Positions 8,120 through 15,908 of a stretch of DNA of 43,260 bases are shown here, in pieces. Origin of the DNA: Pseudomonadales bacterium (GTDB lineage: Bacteria; Pseudomonadota; Gammaproteobacteria; Pseudomonadales; Azotimanducaceae). Numbering within the stretch: position 1 is the stretch's first letter; every line of letters begins with the position of its first letter. The notes beneath the pieces are model-generated. The model had not been told where the DNA came from and ran no database searches. It saw only the letters and a program-made list of their open reading frames with translations. Made by a program: the position numbers and the translations under genes. The DNA lies in contig JANQJA010000019.1 in the NCBI GenBank assembly GCA_028281885.1, forward strand, positions 1-43,260, given 5' to 3'.

Positions 8120-8692
8120 CTAATGTAGTTTGGAGTGGCGTAACAGGGTAAATGTGTGAGTAGTGCTCTGTTGTAGCGTTTCGCCGGTCTCGCGATGTTT
8201 GACGCGAAGCTGTAGCTGGTGGGTACCCCGATCCACGTTGGAAAGGGTCAGGCTGGCTGACTCGCGCACCTCACGGAGTACCTCGCCATCCATCAGCAAA
8301 TCGACCCGGTACTGGGGCTCAGGAACCGGATTTACCTGCCAGGCGATGGTGACAGTACCGTCGTTGGCGCGAATTGTCGTATCGGCAGCGGGCGCACTAA
8401 TGAGGAGCGCGTAGGGCTTGAAAGCCGGTTCAGGCGGTGCATCGTCATTTCCCGCAGTAAAACGCTCATAGTCACGGGCGAACTCGCCTGCCGGGAATGT
8501 CATGGGCGCTTCCACTTCAACCTCGGCATCAGTGCTGGCCCCTCGATCTGAAAATACCGTGTTTCCCCGTGCATCCTGGGAACGATAGATCTTCTTTTCA
8601 GGCAGTGGCGTATCGGTATCTTCGGTTGCCATTACGGAACTGGTGAGCAACAGTGCGACTGGCAGGAGTCGCCACAGGACAGTCTTCATCAT
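8120..8692 (-). CDS. Secreted DUF4124-domain protein between glnA and ntrB
   Basis: About 190 residues with a signal peptide (MMKTVLWRLLPVALLLTSSVMA). A DUF4124 segment follows (KKIYRSQDARGNTVFSDRG): the typical pattern of a short beta hairpin with Asp-Gly turns. The C-terminal half (about 95-185: LLISAPAADTTIRANDGTVTIAW ... GTHQLQLRVKHRETG) looks like an Ig/fibronectin-type beta sandwich. The family's function is unknown; it is exported to the periplasm. Small DUF4124 genes next to glnA/ntrBC are a recurring gammaproteobacterial arrangement, to my knowledge. ATG 8692 (or ATG 8689) is chosen by the signal peptide; GTG 8707 is an alternative. No strong ribosome site is visible. Confidence 0.75.
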   Translation of the reverse strand: MMKTVLWRLLPVALLLTSSVMATEDTDTPLPEKKIYRSQDARGNTVFSDRGASTDAEVEVEAPMTFPAGEFARDYERFTAGNDDAPPEPAFKPYALLISAPAADTTIRANDGTVTIAWQVNPVPEPQYRVDLLMDGEVLREVRESASLTLSNVDRGTHQLQLRVKHRETGETLQQSTTHTFTLLRHSKLH

Positions 8693-8764
8693 GTTGGTTT
8701 GGACCACGAAACCGACCGTTTGTTAGCAGCGCTTCTATTCGGTCACAGAAGCCCGAAAAAGAAA

Positions 8765-8792
8765 AGCCCCGCGCGACGGGCCGAGCGGGGCC
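8765..8792 (-). terminator. Rho-independent terminator of glnA
   Basis: On the minus strand a GC-rich stem (GCCCCGC pairing with GCGGGGC, about 8791-8785 and 8772-8766) is followed directly by TTTTCTTTTT. It begins about 20 bases after the glnA stop codon, the classical arrangement. It should separate most glnA transcription from the downstream DUF4124 and ntrBC genes. Confidence 0.88.
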
Positions 8793-8813
8793 TTATTGTG
8801 ACAGGTCAGGTAA

Positions 8814-10226
8814 CTAGACGCTGTAGTACATCTGGAACTCGACCGGATGGGTGTGAGAGTTCAGTTTGGTGACTTCTTCCATCTTCAGATCAATGTAACC
8901 GTCGATCATGCTGTCGGTGAAGACGTCACCCTTGGTGAGGAACTCGCGGTCGCCATCCAGAACATCCAGTGCCATCTCAAGCGAGGATGCAACGGTCGGA
9001 ACGTCCGACAGTTCTTCCGGTGGCAGGTCGTACAGGTCCTTGTCGATCGGGCCAACCGGCTCAATCTTGTTCTGGATGCCGTCGAGCCCGGCCATCATCA
9101 TGGCGGAGAACATCAGGTACGGGTTCGCGGTCGGATCACCGAATCGCACTTCGACACGTACGCCCTTGGGATTGCCGCCCTGAACGTAGGGTACCCGGAT
9201 CGATGCGGAACGGTTGCGGGCCGAGTAGACCAGCAGCAGCGGCGCTTCAAAGCCCGGTACCAGACGCTTGTAAGAGTTGGTGCTGGCGTTGGAGAAGGCG
9301 TTGATCGCACGGGCGTGCTTGATGATGCCGCCGACGTACCACATGGCTTCCTGCGACAGGTTGCCGTAACCGTCACCGGCGAACAGGTTGTTGCCGTCCT
9401 TCCAGATGGACTGGTGGCAGTGCATGCCGTTGCCGTTGTCACCTACCAGTGGCTTGGGCATGAATGTGGCGGTCTTGCCGTAGGCTGCCGCCACGTTGAG
9501 CACACAGTACTTGTAAATCTGAACCTGGTCAGCCTTGCTGGTCAGCGTGTCAAAAGAAACACCGATTTCACACTGGCCGGCAGTGCCCACTTCGTGGTGA
9601 TGCAGGTCGACCTTCAGGCCCATGGACTCCATGGCCGCGCAGATTGCGTTACGAACGTCGAGCAGCGAGTCAACCGGAGGTACCGGGAAGTAGCCACCTT
9701 TGATTCCGGGGCGGTGACCGAGGTTGCCGCCAACAAATTCGCTGCCGGTCATCCAGGCCGCTTCTTCGGATTCGATGCGGAACATTGATTCGCCCATTTC
9801 GACGTTGTATTTCACATCGTCGAAGATAAAGAACTCCGGTTCCGGCCCAAAGTAGGCGGTATCGCCAATGCCGGTGGAGGTCAGGTAAGCCTCGGCGCGT
9901 TTGGCCAGGGATCGGGGGTCGCGGTCATAACCCTGCAGCGTGGCGGGTTCGAGAATATCGCAGCGGAGGTTGACGGTGGTTTCTTCGGTGAACGGATCCA
10001 CTACAGCCGTCGAATCGTCAGGCATGAGAATCATGTCTGACTCGTTGATGGGCTTCCAGCCGGCGATGGATGAACCATCGAACATGGCGCCGTCTTCGAA
10101 GAAATCGGCGTCGATCTTTGAAGCGTTGTTGGTGACGTGCTGTTCCTTGCCGCGTGAGTCGGTAAAGCGCAGGTCGACCCACTTGGCGTCGCTGTCGTTA
10201 ATGAGTTTCAGAGTTTTCTCTGACAT
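8814..10226 (-). CDS. glnA: Glutamine synthetase type I
   Basis: 470 residues. Catalyses ATP-dependent amidation of glutamate with ammonia in a cytoplasmic dodecamer. Family signatures visible are: [17 protein letters not shown]; the metal/glutamate-binding region [11 protein letters not shown]; the ATP-loop region [26 protein letters not shown]; and an adenylylation motif LYDLPPEE with the target tyrosine near residue 399. It therefore looks like an adenylylation-controlled GSI. It ends [11 protein letters not shown], as in E. coli. ATG 10226 is preceded by GGAGG. Upstream are a near-consensus sigma-54 promoter and NtrC-like sites; downstream is a strong terminator. Confidence 0.98.
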   Translation of the reverse strand: MSEKTLKLINDSDAKWVDLRFTDSRGKEQHVTNNASKIDADFFEDGAMFDGSSIAGWKPINESDMILMPDDSTAVVDPFTEETTVNLRCDILEPATLQGYDRDPRSLAKRAEAYLTSTGIGDTAYFGPEPEFFIFDDVKYNVEMGESMFRIESEEAAWMTGSEFVGGNLGHRPGIKGGYFPVPPVDSLLDVRNAICAAMESMGLKVDLHHHEVGTAGQCEIGVSFDTLTSKADQVQIYKYCVLNVAAAYGKTATFMPKPLVGDNGNGMHCHQSIWKDGNNLFAGDGYGNLSQEAMWYVGGIIKHARAINAFSNASTNSYKRLVPGFEAPLLLVYSARNRSASIRVPYVQGGNPKGVRVEVRFGDPTANPYLMFSAMMMAGLDGIQNKIEPVGPIDKDLYDLPPEELSDVPTVASSLEMALDVLDGDREFLTKGDVFTDSMIDGYIDLKMEEVTKLNSHTHPVEFQMYYSV

Positions 10227-10307
10227 TTACTTCGTCCTCCGATCGGTTTTGTCCCGGGTAGTAAAGTTTGTTATCTCGGGCTTCTCAAAATGGTGCATAG
10301 TAGGAGA

Positions 10308-10322
10308 GCAAAGACTATGCCA
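10308..10322 (-). promoter_or_regulatory. Sigma-54 promoter of glnA
   Basis: The minus strand reads TGGCAT-AGTCT-TTGC, matching the sigma-54 -24/-12 consensus TGGCAY-N5-TTGC exactly, including spacing. Transcription would start near 10297, giving a leader of about 70 bases before glnA. NtrC, encoded nearby, is the expected activator. Confidence 0.85.
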
Positions 10323-10384
10323 TTAGAAGCGGCGTGTAACCCACTGATTTGCAGTAATCTGGCGAAGATCGCGGGCTTTGGTGC

Positions 10385-10429
10385 GCACCATTTCGAAGCA
10401 TGTAATGCCATACGCACTATGAATGTGCA
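10385..10429. promoter_or_regulatory. Predicted NtrC enhancer sites upstream of glnA
   Basis: GCAC-N7-GTGC occurs at 10414-10428 (GCACTATGAATGTGC), with the spacing of enterobacterial NtrC sites. A second, weaker site starts with a good half GCACCA at 10385-10390, its partner half degenerate. It overlaps an opposed half-site in the 12-bp palindrome TGGTGCGCACCA (10379-10390). Centres lie about 95 and 124 bases upstream of the predicted glnA start and about 29 bases apart, near three helical turns, similar to E. coli glnA. The second site is less certain. Confidence 0.55.
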
Positions 10430-10452
10430 AATTTCCGCCTCAATCTTGGTCG

Positions 10453-10492
10453 CCGGCGAGCGGCTTCTATCTCGCCGGTCAGACTGTATAAT
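10453..10492 (+). promoter_or_regulatory. Candidate typA promoter with inverted repeat
   Basis: TATAAT at 10487-10492 is a perfect -10 hexamer, placing a start about 24 bases before the typA ATG. The -35 region is weak. A perfect 8-bp inverted repeat, CCGGCGAG (10453-10460) and CTCGCCGG (10471-10478), with a 10-base gap spans the place where -35 should be. It could be an activator or repressor site. Confidence 0.5.
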
Positions 10493-10522
10493 CCGCCGCT
10501 TTCGAGACAGCGCTTCCCCGCC

Positions 10523-12343
10523 ATGACCCGTAAGCTCAGAAACGTCGCCATCATTGCTCACGTCGACCATGGCAAGACGACGCTGATCGACAAGCTGCTG
10601 GCCCAGGCAGGAGCGCTCGCCCGTGGTGAGGAAACCGGCGAGCGGCTGATGGATTCGAATGATCTGGAGCGGGAGCGCGGTATCACGATCCTCGCGAAGA
10701 ACACCGCGCTCAACTGGCACGACTACCACATCAACATTGTCGACACCCCGGGTCATGCTGATTTTGGTGGCGAGGTCGAGCGCATTCTGTCGATGGTGGA
10801 TTCGGTACTGTTGCTGGTGGACGCTGTGGATGGCCCGATGCCTCAGACACGGTTTGTGACCCAGAAAGCATTTGATAACGGCCTGAATCCGATCCTGATG
10901 GTCAACAAGGTGGATCGTGAGGGTGCCAGACCTCACTGGGTGGTGGATGAGGTGTTCGAACTGTTCGATACCCTGGGTGCGAGTGAGGAGCAGCTCGACT
11001 TCCCCGTGGTTTATGGTTCTGCATTGCAGGGACGCGCGGGTCTGTCCCCGGACGCGATTGAGGATGATCTGGGCTGTTTGTTGCAGACGATTGTCGACCA
11101 TGTGCCTGAGCCGGAAGTGGACGAATCCGGACCCTTCCAGATGCAGATCAGCGCCCTCGATTACAACAGCTATGTGGGAGTCATCGGACTCGGTCGGATC
11201 AAGCGCGGGCGACTCAAACCCTCGGACTCGGTGACCATTGTTGATCGCTACGGTGAGACACGACGCGGCCGAGTACTCCAGGTCATGGGGTATGCCGGGC
11301 TGGATCGCGTTGAGGTGGAACGGGCGAGTGCCGGGGATATCGTCTGCATCTCCGGCATTGAGACATTGTCGATTTCCGATACGCTCTGCGATCCTGATTG
11401 CGTCGAGGCCTTGCCGACACTTCAGGTGGACGAACCAACCATCTCCATGACGTTCCAGGTCAATACCTCGCCCTTTGCGGGCAAAGAGGGCAAGTTCGTG
11501 ACCTCTCGTAACATCAGGGAGCGACTGGAGCGGGAGCTGATCCACAATGTGGCACTTCGGGTGGAGGAAACGGCGCACGCTGACCGATTCAAGGTCTCGG
11601 GGCGGGGTGAACTGCACCTGGCTGTGTTGATTGAGAACATGCGTCGCGAAGGTTACGAATTGGGTGTCTCCCGACCCGAGGTGATCTTCCGCGAACGGGA
11701 CGGAAAACGCGAGGAGCCCTTCGAGTCGATCCTGATTGATGTTGAAACCGCGCATCAGGGCGCTGTCATGGAAGCGCTGGGTGAGCGCAAGGGACAGCTT
11801 GAAAACATGGTGCCCGATGGCAAGGGCAGGGTGCGACTGGAATTCATCGCGCCAACAAGAGGCATTATCGGGTTTCGCTCCGAGTTTCTGTCGATGACCT
11901 CGGGCACAGGGATCCTGACCAGTGTCTTCTCCCACTATGGTGATGTCGTTAGTCAGGAAGCAGGTGCCCGCAATAATGGGGTGTTGATCGCGAATGGCGC
12001 CGGCAAAAGCCTCGCGTTTGCCCTGTTCAACCTGCAGGCGCGGGGCCGGCTCTTTATCGGACCCAACGAGGAAGTCTACGAAGGCATGGTGGTCGGGCTT
12101 CATTCGCGAGGCAACGACCTCACGGTGAATGTTCTCAAGGGAAAACAGCTGACCAATATCCGGGCTGCGGGCAGTGACGAAAACGTCATTCTCACGCCGC
12201 CAGTTCGGCATAGCCTTGAACAGGCGATCGAATTCATTGACGATGACGAACTGGTCGAGGTCACGCCGAAGTCAATCCGTATACGCAAGAAGTTGCTGAC
12301 CGAAAGCGAACGAAAGCGAGCAGGCCGCGCTGCGGTCGCCTGA
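10523..12343 (+). CDS. typA: Ribosome-associated GTPase TypA/BipA
   Basis: 606 residues, the normal TypA length. The GTPase domain starts at residue 8 with G1 AHVDHGKTT. The switch I region is [12 protein letters not shown]3 is [14 protein letters not shown] and G4 is NKVDRE. Domain II, the EF-G-like domains III and V and the TypA-specific C-terminal domain follow ([34 protein letters not shown]). It acts on the 70S ribosome and in 50S assembly, mainly in cold or stress. No strong ribosome site precedes ATG 10523; initiation may use a short leader. It is divergent from glnA and followed 9 bases later by the pip-like gene, so typA, pip-like and dtd look like one transcript. Confidence 0.97.
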   Translation: MTRKLRNVAIIAHVDHGKTTLIDKLLAQAGALARGEETGERLMDSNDLERERGITILAKNTALNWHDYHINIVDTPGHADFGGEVERILSMVDSVLLLVDAVDGPMPQTRFVTQKAFDNGLNPILMVNKVDREGARPHWVVDEVFELFDTLGASEEQLDFPVVYGSALQGRAGLSPDAIEDDLGCLLQTIVDHVPEPEVDESGPFQMQISALDYNSYVGVIGLGRIKRGRLKPSDSVTIVDRYGETRRGRVLQVMGYAGLDRVEVERASAGDIVCISGIETLSISDTLCDPDCVEALPTLQVDEPTISMTFQVNTSPFAGKEGKFVTSRNIRERLERELIHNVALRVEETAHADRFKVSGRGELHLAVLIENMRREGYELGVSRPEVIFRERDGKREEPFESILIDVETAHQGAVMEALGERKGQLENMVPDGKGRVRLEFIAPTRGIIGFRSEFLSMTSGTGILTSVFSHYGDVVSQEAGARNNGVLIANGAGKSLAFALFNLQARGRLFIGPNEEVYEGMVVGLHSRGNDLTVNVLKGKQLTNIRAAGSDENVILTPPVRHSLEQAIEFIDDDELVEVTPKSIRIRKKLLTESERKRAGRAAVA

Positions 12344-12352
12344 GGAAGTTAC

Positions 12353-13318
12353 ATGTTACCGCTCTATCCTGAGATCAAACCTTACGCGCGCCACAAGCTG
12401 AAGGTGGATGATCTTCACGAAGTTTACGTGGATGAAAGCGGATCAGTTGACGGCATTCCGGTGTTGTTTGTGCATTCGGGCCCGGGTTCCGGCTGTGAGT
12501 TCGACAGCCGCTGTTTTTTCAATCCGGAAAAGTACCGAATTATTCTGTTTGATCAGCGGGGCTCTGGCCGTTCGACACCGCATGGAGAAACCCAAAATAA
12601 TACAACCGCTGATCTCATCGCGGATATGGAGAAAATTCGCGAATTTCTAGGCGTTGAAGCCTGGGTTCTGTTTGGTGGTGGCTGGGGCTCTACTCTCTCG
12701 TTGGTGTACGCGCAGTCCCATCCGGATCGAGTCCTGGGACTTGTGCTGCGCGGTGTATTTCTGGGTCGTCAGCAGGACATTGACTGGTTTTACCAGGACG
12801 GCGTCAGCCGATTTTTCCCTGACCACTGGGAAGACTTTGTTGCGCCACTGCCGGCGAATGAACGTGATGATTGTGTGGCCGCCTATGCGCGCCTGCTGGC
12901 GGGTACTGACGAACTGCGTCGCATGGGTGCTGCCAAGGCCTGGTCTCGATGGGAGGGGGACTGCTCAACGCTGCAGCCAAACCAGCGGCTGGTGAAACAT
13001 CTGTCGGACACGCACCGGGCACTTGCCCGATGCCGCATCGGCGTTCATTACTACCGCAACGCCTGTTTTTTGGAGCCAAACCAGATCATCGACAACATCG
13101 CCAGCATTCGCGATGTTCCCGGTATCATCGTGCATGGCCGCTACGACATGATATCTCCCATCGAATCGGCCTATGCGCTGCACGGCGCCTGGCGCTCTTC
13201 CCAGTTGTTCGTGGTTCGGGAAGCGGGTCATTCCGCCACCGAACCGGCGCTCATCGATGCGCTCATCAGGGCAACCCGGGACATGTCAGTGAAACTGGAA
13301 GACGACTTCAATCTCTGA
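12353..13318 (+). CDS. Proline iminopeptidase-like alpha/beta hydrolase with Gly at the nucleophile position
   Basis: 321 residues, collinear with proline iminopeptidases (peptidase S33), which remove N-terminal proline from peptides in the cytoplasm. Matching segments are [61 protein letters not shown] and EAGHS. Asp265 and His293 of the triad are present. The nucleophile elbow, normally GGSWGS, reads GGGWGS: codon 110 (12680-12682) is GGC, so the catalytic serine is Gly. The oxyanion motif HGGPG reads HSGPG (41-45). As read, the protein should lack normal peptidase activity. The frame is otherwise intact, so it may be a pseudoenzyme, or a base error may be present. GAGGAAG precedes ATG 12353; the stop overlaps the dtd start (TGATG). 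Confidence 0.88.
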   Translation: MLPLYPEIKPYARHKLKVDDLHEVYVDESGSVDGIPVLFVHSGPGSGCEFDSRCFFNPEKYRIILFDQRGSGRSTPHGETQNNTTADLIADMEKIREFLGVEAWVLFGGGWGSTLSLVYAQSHPDRVLGLVLRGVFLGRQQDIDWFYQDGVSRFFPDHWEDFVAPLPANERDDCVAAYARLLAGTDELRRMGAAKAWSRWEGDCSTLQPNQRLVKHLSDTHRALARCRIGVHYYRNACFLEPNQIIDNIASIRDVPGIIVHGRYDMISPIESAYALHGAWRSSQLFVVREAGHSATEPALIDALIRATRDMSVKLEDDFNL

Positions 13319-13755
13319 TGCTGGGACTGATCCAGCGGGTTTCATCTGCAAGGGTGATGGTCGACGGTGCCGTTGTCGGTGAGATCGGTCATGGGTTGCT
13401 GTTGTTGCTGGGCGTTGAGAAAGGGGATGACGAAGAACGCTCCCGCCGGCTGCTCGACAGGGTTATCTCTTATCGCGTCTTTGCTGATGAGAACGGCCAT
13501 ATGAATCGAAGCCTGGTCGACATTGACGGCGGTTTGCTCATCGTTTCACAGTTCACGCTGGCGGCCTCCACTAAAAAGGGCCTGAGGCCATCTTTTTCTT
13601 CGGCGGCACCGCCGGATCAGGCGGAAGCGCTGTACGACCATGTTGTCGAATTGGCGCGAGGCCGGCTTGGCACTGTGGCGACGGGCAGGTTCGGCGCTGA
13701 CATGCAGGTTTCGCTGACCAATGACGGGCCGGTGACATTTCTGCTGTCCGCGTGA
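13318..13755 (+). CDS. dtd: D-aminoacyl-tRNA deacylase
   Basis: 145 residues, exactly the family length. Hydrolyses D-aminoacyl-tRNA and mischarged Gly-tRNA, preventing D-residues entering proteins. Signatures are the N-terminal [12 protein letters not shown], the SQFTLAA motif carrying the family's conserved SQFTL, and the C-terminal NDGPVTFLL with the Gly-Pro of the cross-subunit Gly-cisPro element. ATG 13318 shares one base with the upstream stop (TGATG), implying coupling with the pip-like gene. The pip-dtd pairing is also seen in Pseudomonas. It ends nine bases from the tatC stop on the other strand, with no obvious terminator between. Confidence 0.96.
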   Translation: MLGLIQRVSSARVMVDGAVVGEIGHGLLLLLGVEKGDDEERSRRLLDRVISYRVFADENGHMNRSLVDIDGGLLIVSQFTLAASTKKGLRPSFSSAAPPDQAEALYDHVVELARGRLGTVATGRFGADMQVSLTNDGPVTFLLSA

Positions 13756-13764
13756 TCTGCCTCG

Positions 13765-14523
13765 CTATTCTTTTGTTTCCTGAGGGTTGTTTTTGATCCA
13801 GGCGGCAAAGAAGATGCCGCTTTCAAACAGTATCCACATCGGTAGCGCGAGCAGTACCTGGGAAACGATGTCCGGCGGCGTAAGCAGCATGCCGACGACA
13901 AAACAGCCGACAACGACATAGGGGCGTTTGCGCTTCAGGTTGTCGATGGTGGTAGCGCCCGACCAGACCAGCAGGACAGTCGCGATAGGTATCTCAAACG
14001 CGATCCCGAAGGCGAAGAACAGTTTCAGCACAAAATCAAGATACTGGTGGATGTCCGGTGTGACCGCGACGCCCTCCGGTGCCACCGCTGTAAAAAAGCC
14101 GAAGACGATGGGAAACACCACAAAGAACGCGAACGCGATGCCGGTATAGAACAACAGGATACTCGACACCAGCAGCGGAATGGCGACCCGCTTCTCGTTT
14201 GAATAGAGTCCGGGCGCTACAAAGCTCCAGATCTGGTGCAGGATGTATGGGATCGCGATAAATACGGCGAGTACGAGGGTCAGCTTGAAGGGAGTCAGGA
14301 ACGGTGATGCCACCTGCGTTGCGATCATGGAAGATCCCTCCGGCAGATACACCATCAGCGGTCTGGCCAGATACTCGTAGATGGGATTGGCGAAGTAGAA
14401 CAATGGCAGGAAGATGATCAGAACGGCGAGCACGCTGTTCAGAACCCGAGAGCGAAGCTCGATCAGGTGTTCGATCAGCGGCTGACCTTCATCCACCCGA
14501 TCCGGATTGCTTTGATCTGTCAT
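13765..14523 (-). CDS. tatC: Sec-independent protein translocase subunit TatC
   Basis: 252 residues with six predicted membrane helices. It forms the receptor core of the Tat system, which recognises twin-arginine signal peptides and with TatB passes folded proteins to TatA. Typical features are the N-terminal LIEHLIELRSRVLNS, SPFLTPFKLTL, WSFVAPGLYSNEKR, the long YLDFVLKLFFAFGIAFEIPIA helix and LLTPPDIVSQVLLALPMW. The start overlaps the 3' end of tatB by 35 bases. It is the last gene of the ubiE-to-tatC cluster. Confidence 0.97.
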   Translation of the reverse strand: MTDQSNPDRVDEGQPLIEHLIELRSRVLNSVLAVLIIFLPLFYFANPIYEYLARPLMVYLPEGSSMIATQVASPFLTPFKLTLVLAVFIAIPYILHQIWSFVAPGLYSNEKRVAIPLLVSSILLFYTGIAFAFFVVFPIVFGFFTAVAPEGVAVTPDIHQYLDFVLKLFFAFGIAFEIPIATVLLVWSGATTIDNLKRKRPYVVVGCFVVGMLLTPPDIVSQVLLALPMWILFESGIFFAAWIKNNPQETKE

Positions 14524-14890
14524 CCTCGCCTGTCTCGTTCTGCTGCCCCGTATTTGTGGCTGGCTTTGTCGGTTTCATGATCGCATCGGTGTCGATGCGG
14601 GCCGCATCCTGCGCTTCCGCCACTGCGGTCTTGGCGTCGTCGAAAATCCCTTCAACCTGCTGCTTGGTTTCGTTGAGTTCGCGCATGATGGTGTCGTTGT
14701 GAACCTGCCTGCGAATCTCGTCGGCACCGATCTCGTTTTCGAACTCTGCCTTGATGTTGGCCAGACTCTTCTTGAACCGATTGACCCAGATCGCAACCCC
14801 GCGAACAGTTTCAGGCAGCTTCTCGGGGCCGATGACTAGCAGTGCGACGATGCTGACGATCAGCAGTTCGGGAAATCCGATGTCGAACAT
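14489..14890 (-). CDS. tatB: Sec-independent protein translocase subunit TatB
   Basis: 133 residues. A short N-terminal membrane helix (MFDIGFPELLIVSIVALLVIGPEKLPE) with the TatB-typical GPEKLP hinge is followed by an amphipathic helix and a long charged cytoplasmic tail. The FDIGFPELL opening distinguishes TatB from TatA. It pairs with TatC as the twin-arginine signal receptor. The 3' end overlaps tatC; tatA ends nine bases upstream. Confidence 0.95.
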   Translation of the reverse strand: MFDIGFPELLIVSIVALLVIGPEKLPETVRGVAIWVNRFKKSLANIKAEFENEIGADEIRRQVHNDTIMRELNETKQQVEGIFDDAKTAVAEAQDAARIDTDAIMKPTKPATNTGQQNETGEDDRSKQSGSGG

Positions 14891-14899
14891 GGATGTGCT

Positions 14900-15127
14900 T
14901 TAGTCGTCCTTGCTTGCTTCGACCTTCGATGAATTTTCCATGCTGTCGGTGGTGGGCGTTGCGTCCTTTACGTCAGCCTCCAGTTTTTCGTCATCATTAC
15001 CGATGGCGTTTCTGAAGCCTTTGATTGCACTACCCAGATCACCGCCCAGTGATCGCAGTTTCGTTGTGCCGAACAGCAGCACGACGATCGCCAGAATGAC
15101 CAGAAGTTCAGTAATTCCGAAAGACAT
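14900..15127 (-). CDS. tatA: Sec-independent protein translocase subunit TatA
   Basis: 75 residues: one membrane helix ([20 protein letters not shown]), the [20 protein letters not shown] hinge and amphipathic helix of TatA, then an acidic, Ser/Lys-rich tail. Oligomers form the transient translocation element. ATG 15127 is set by a good ribosome site (GGAGG, seven bases before) and by homology. The open frame continues upstream without real coding signal. It lies 13 bases after hisE and before tatB. Confidence 0.95.
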   Translation of the reverse strand: MSFGITELLVILAIVVLLFGTTKLRSLGGDLGSAIKGFRNAIGNDDEKLEADVKDATPTTDSMENSSKVEASKDD

Positions 15128-15140
15128 TTGATACCTCCAT

Positions 15141-15497
15141 CTATTTTGTGTCGGCGCTGGTACGGCGCGCCTTTTCCTCGATACCCGAGGTGCCAAAGCG
15201 GCGATCCAGTTCCGCCAGGATCTCATTGTGGCTGACATCCAGATAACTGAGCATCACCAAAGTATGAAACCACAGGTCAGCGGTCTCGCGAACGACGTCA
15301 TCCCGGCTGTCAGTACGGCTGAACCCATGAAAGTCCTTGGCGGCGAGAATCGTTTCAGTCGCCTCTTCGCCAATCTTCTCAAGGATTTCGTTCAGGCCCT
15401 CGGCATAGAGCCGGGCGACATACGAGGAATCCGGACTGGCTGATTTTCGCTCTGCCAGTACTGCTTCCAATCGCCTGAGGATTTCATTTGTCGCCAT
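15141..15497 (-). CDS. hisE: Phosphoribosyl-ATP pyrophosphatase
   Basis: About 118 residues, a MazG-like all-alpha pyrophosphatase. It removes pyrophosphate from phosphoribosyl-ATP in the second step of histidine synthesis. Seen are the helix [21 protein letters not shown] with the family's metal-binding EExxE, and a later [21 protein letters not shown] with further acidic ligands. Two in-frame ATGs compete (15506 and 15497). The second has GGA at a good distance and gives the usual N-terminus; either overlaps the 3' end of hisI. It is separate from hisI rather than fused, as in Pseudomonas. Confidence 0.94.
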   Translation of the reverse strand: MATNEILRRLEAVLAERKSASPDSSYVARLYAEGLNEILEKIGEEATETILAAKDFHGFSRTDSRDDVVRETADLWFHTLVMLSYLDVSHNEILAELDRRFGTSGIEEKARRTSADTK

Positions 15498-15867
15498 AGA
15501 TGTCATCCGGGCTCTTGAGTATCGGCTCGGTTTCGAGCCATTTTCCGTCTCTGAGTGAGCGATAAAAACAGGAGTTTCTTCCGGTGTGACAAGCGATCCC
15601 GCCTGCCTGTTTGACCTGTAATATTAGCACATCGCCATCGCAGTCGATCTGTATGTCAACGATCTCCTGAATGTGACCTGATTCCTCTCCTTTGCGCCAA
15701 AGGCTGCTCCGGCTGCGCGAGTAGTAGACGGCGCGGCCCGTGTCGGCCGTCTCACGAAGTGCGTCGGCATTCATATAGGCAACCATGAGCACACGCCCGT
15801 TGTCTGCATCCTGGGCGATAACGGGTACAAGACCCTGTTTGTCAAATTTAACCGCGTCGATCCACAT
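15484..15867 (-). CDS. hisI: Phosphoribosyl-AMP cyclohydrolase
   Basis: 127 residues. Opens the adenine ring of phosphoribosyl-AMP, the third step of histidine synthesis. Zinc/magnesium ligands are visible: the Asp-rich IQIDCDGDVL and the Cys/His pair in GGIACHTGRNSCFYR. Also present are VLMVAYMN near the N-terminus and YYSRSRSSLWRKGEESGHIQ, the family signature. It overlaps hisE and follows ubiB by about 40 bases. No fused HisE domain is present. Confidence 0.96.
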   Translation of the reverse strand: MWIDAVKFDKQGLVPVIAQDADNGRVLMVAYMNADALRETADTGRAVYYSRSRSSLWRKGEESGHIQEIVDIQIDCDGDVLILQVKQAGGIACHTGRNSCFYRSLRDGKWLETEPILKSPDDIYGDK

Positions 15868-15908
15868 ACGTCTTTGCCTGAGCGAAAGCGGGCGGCGAGA
15901 ATACCATG

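Noticed and set aside
8847..9788. A 313-codon open frame antisense to glnA
   Set aside because: The glnA frame is certain and the antisense translation has no recognisable motif or ribosome site.
10271..12211. A 646-codon open frame antisense to typA
   Set aside because: It mirrors the typA coding strand exactly, its translation lacks any family features, and the typA frame is unmistakable. Long antisense frames are common in GC-rich genes.
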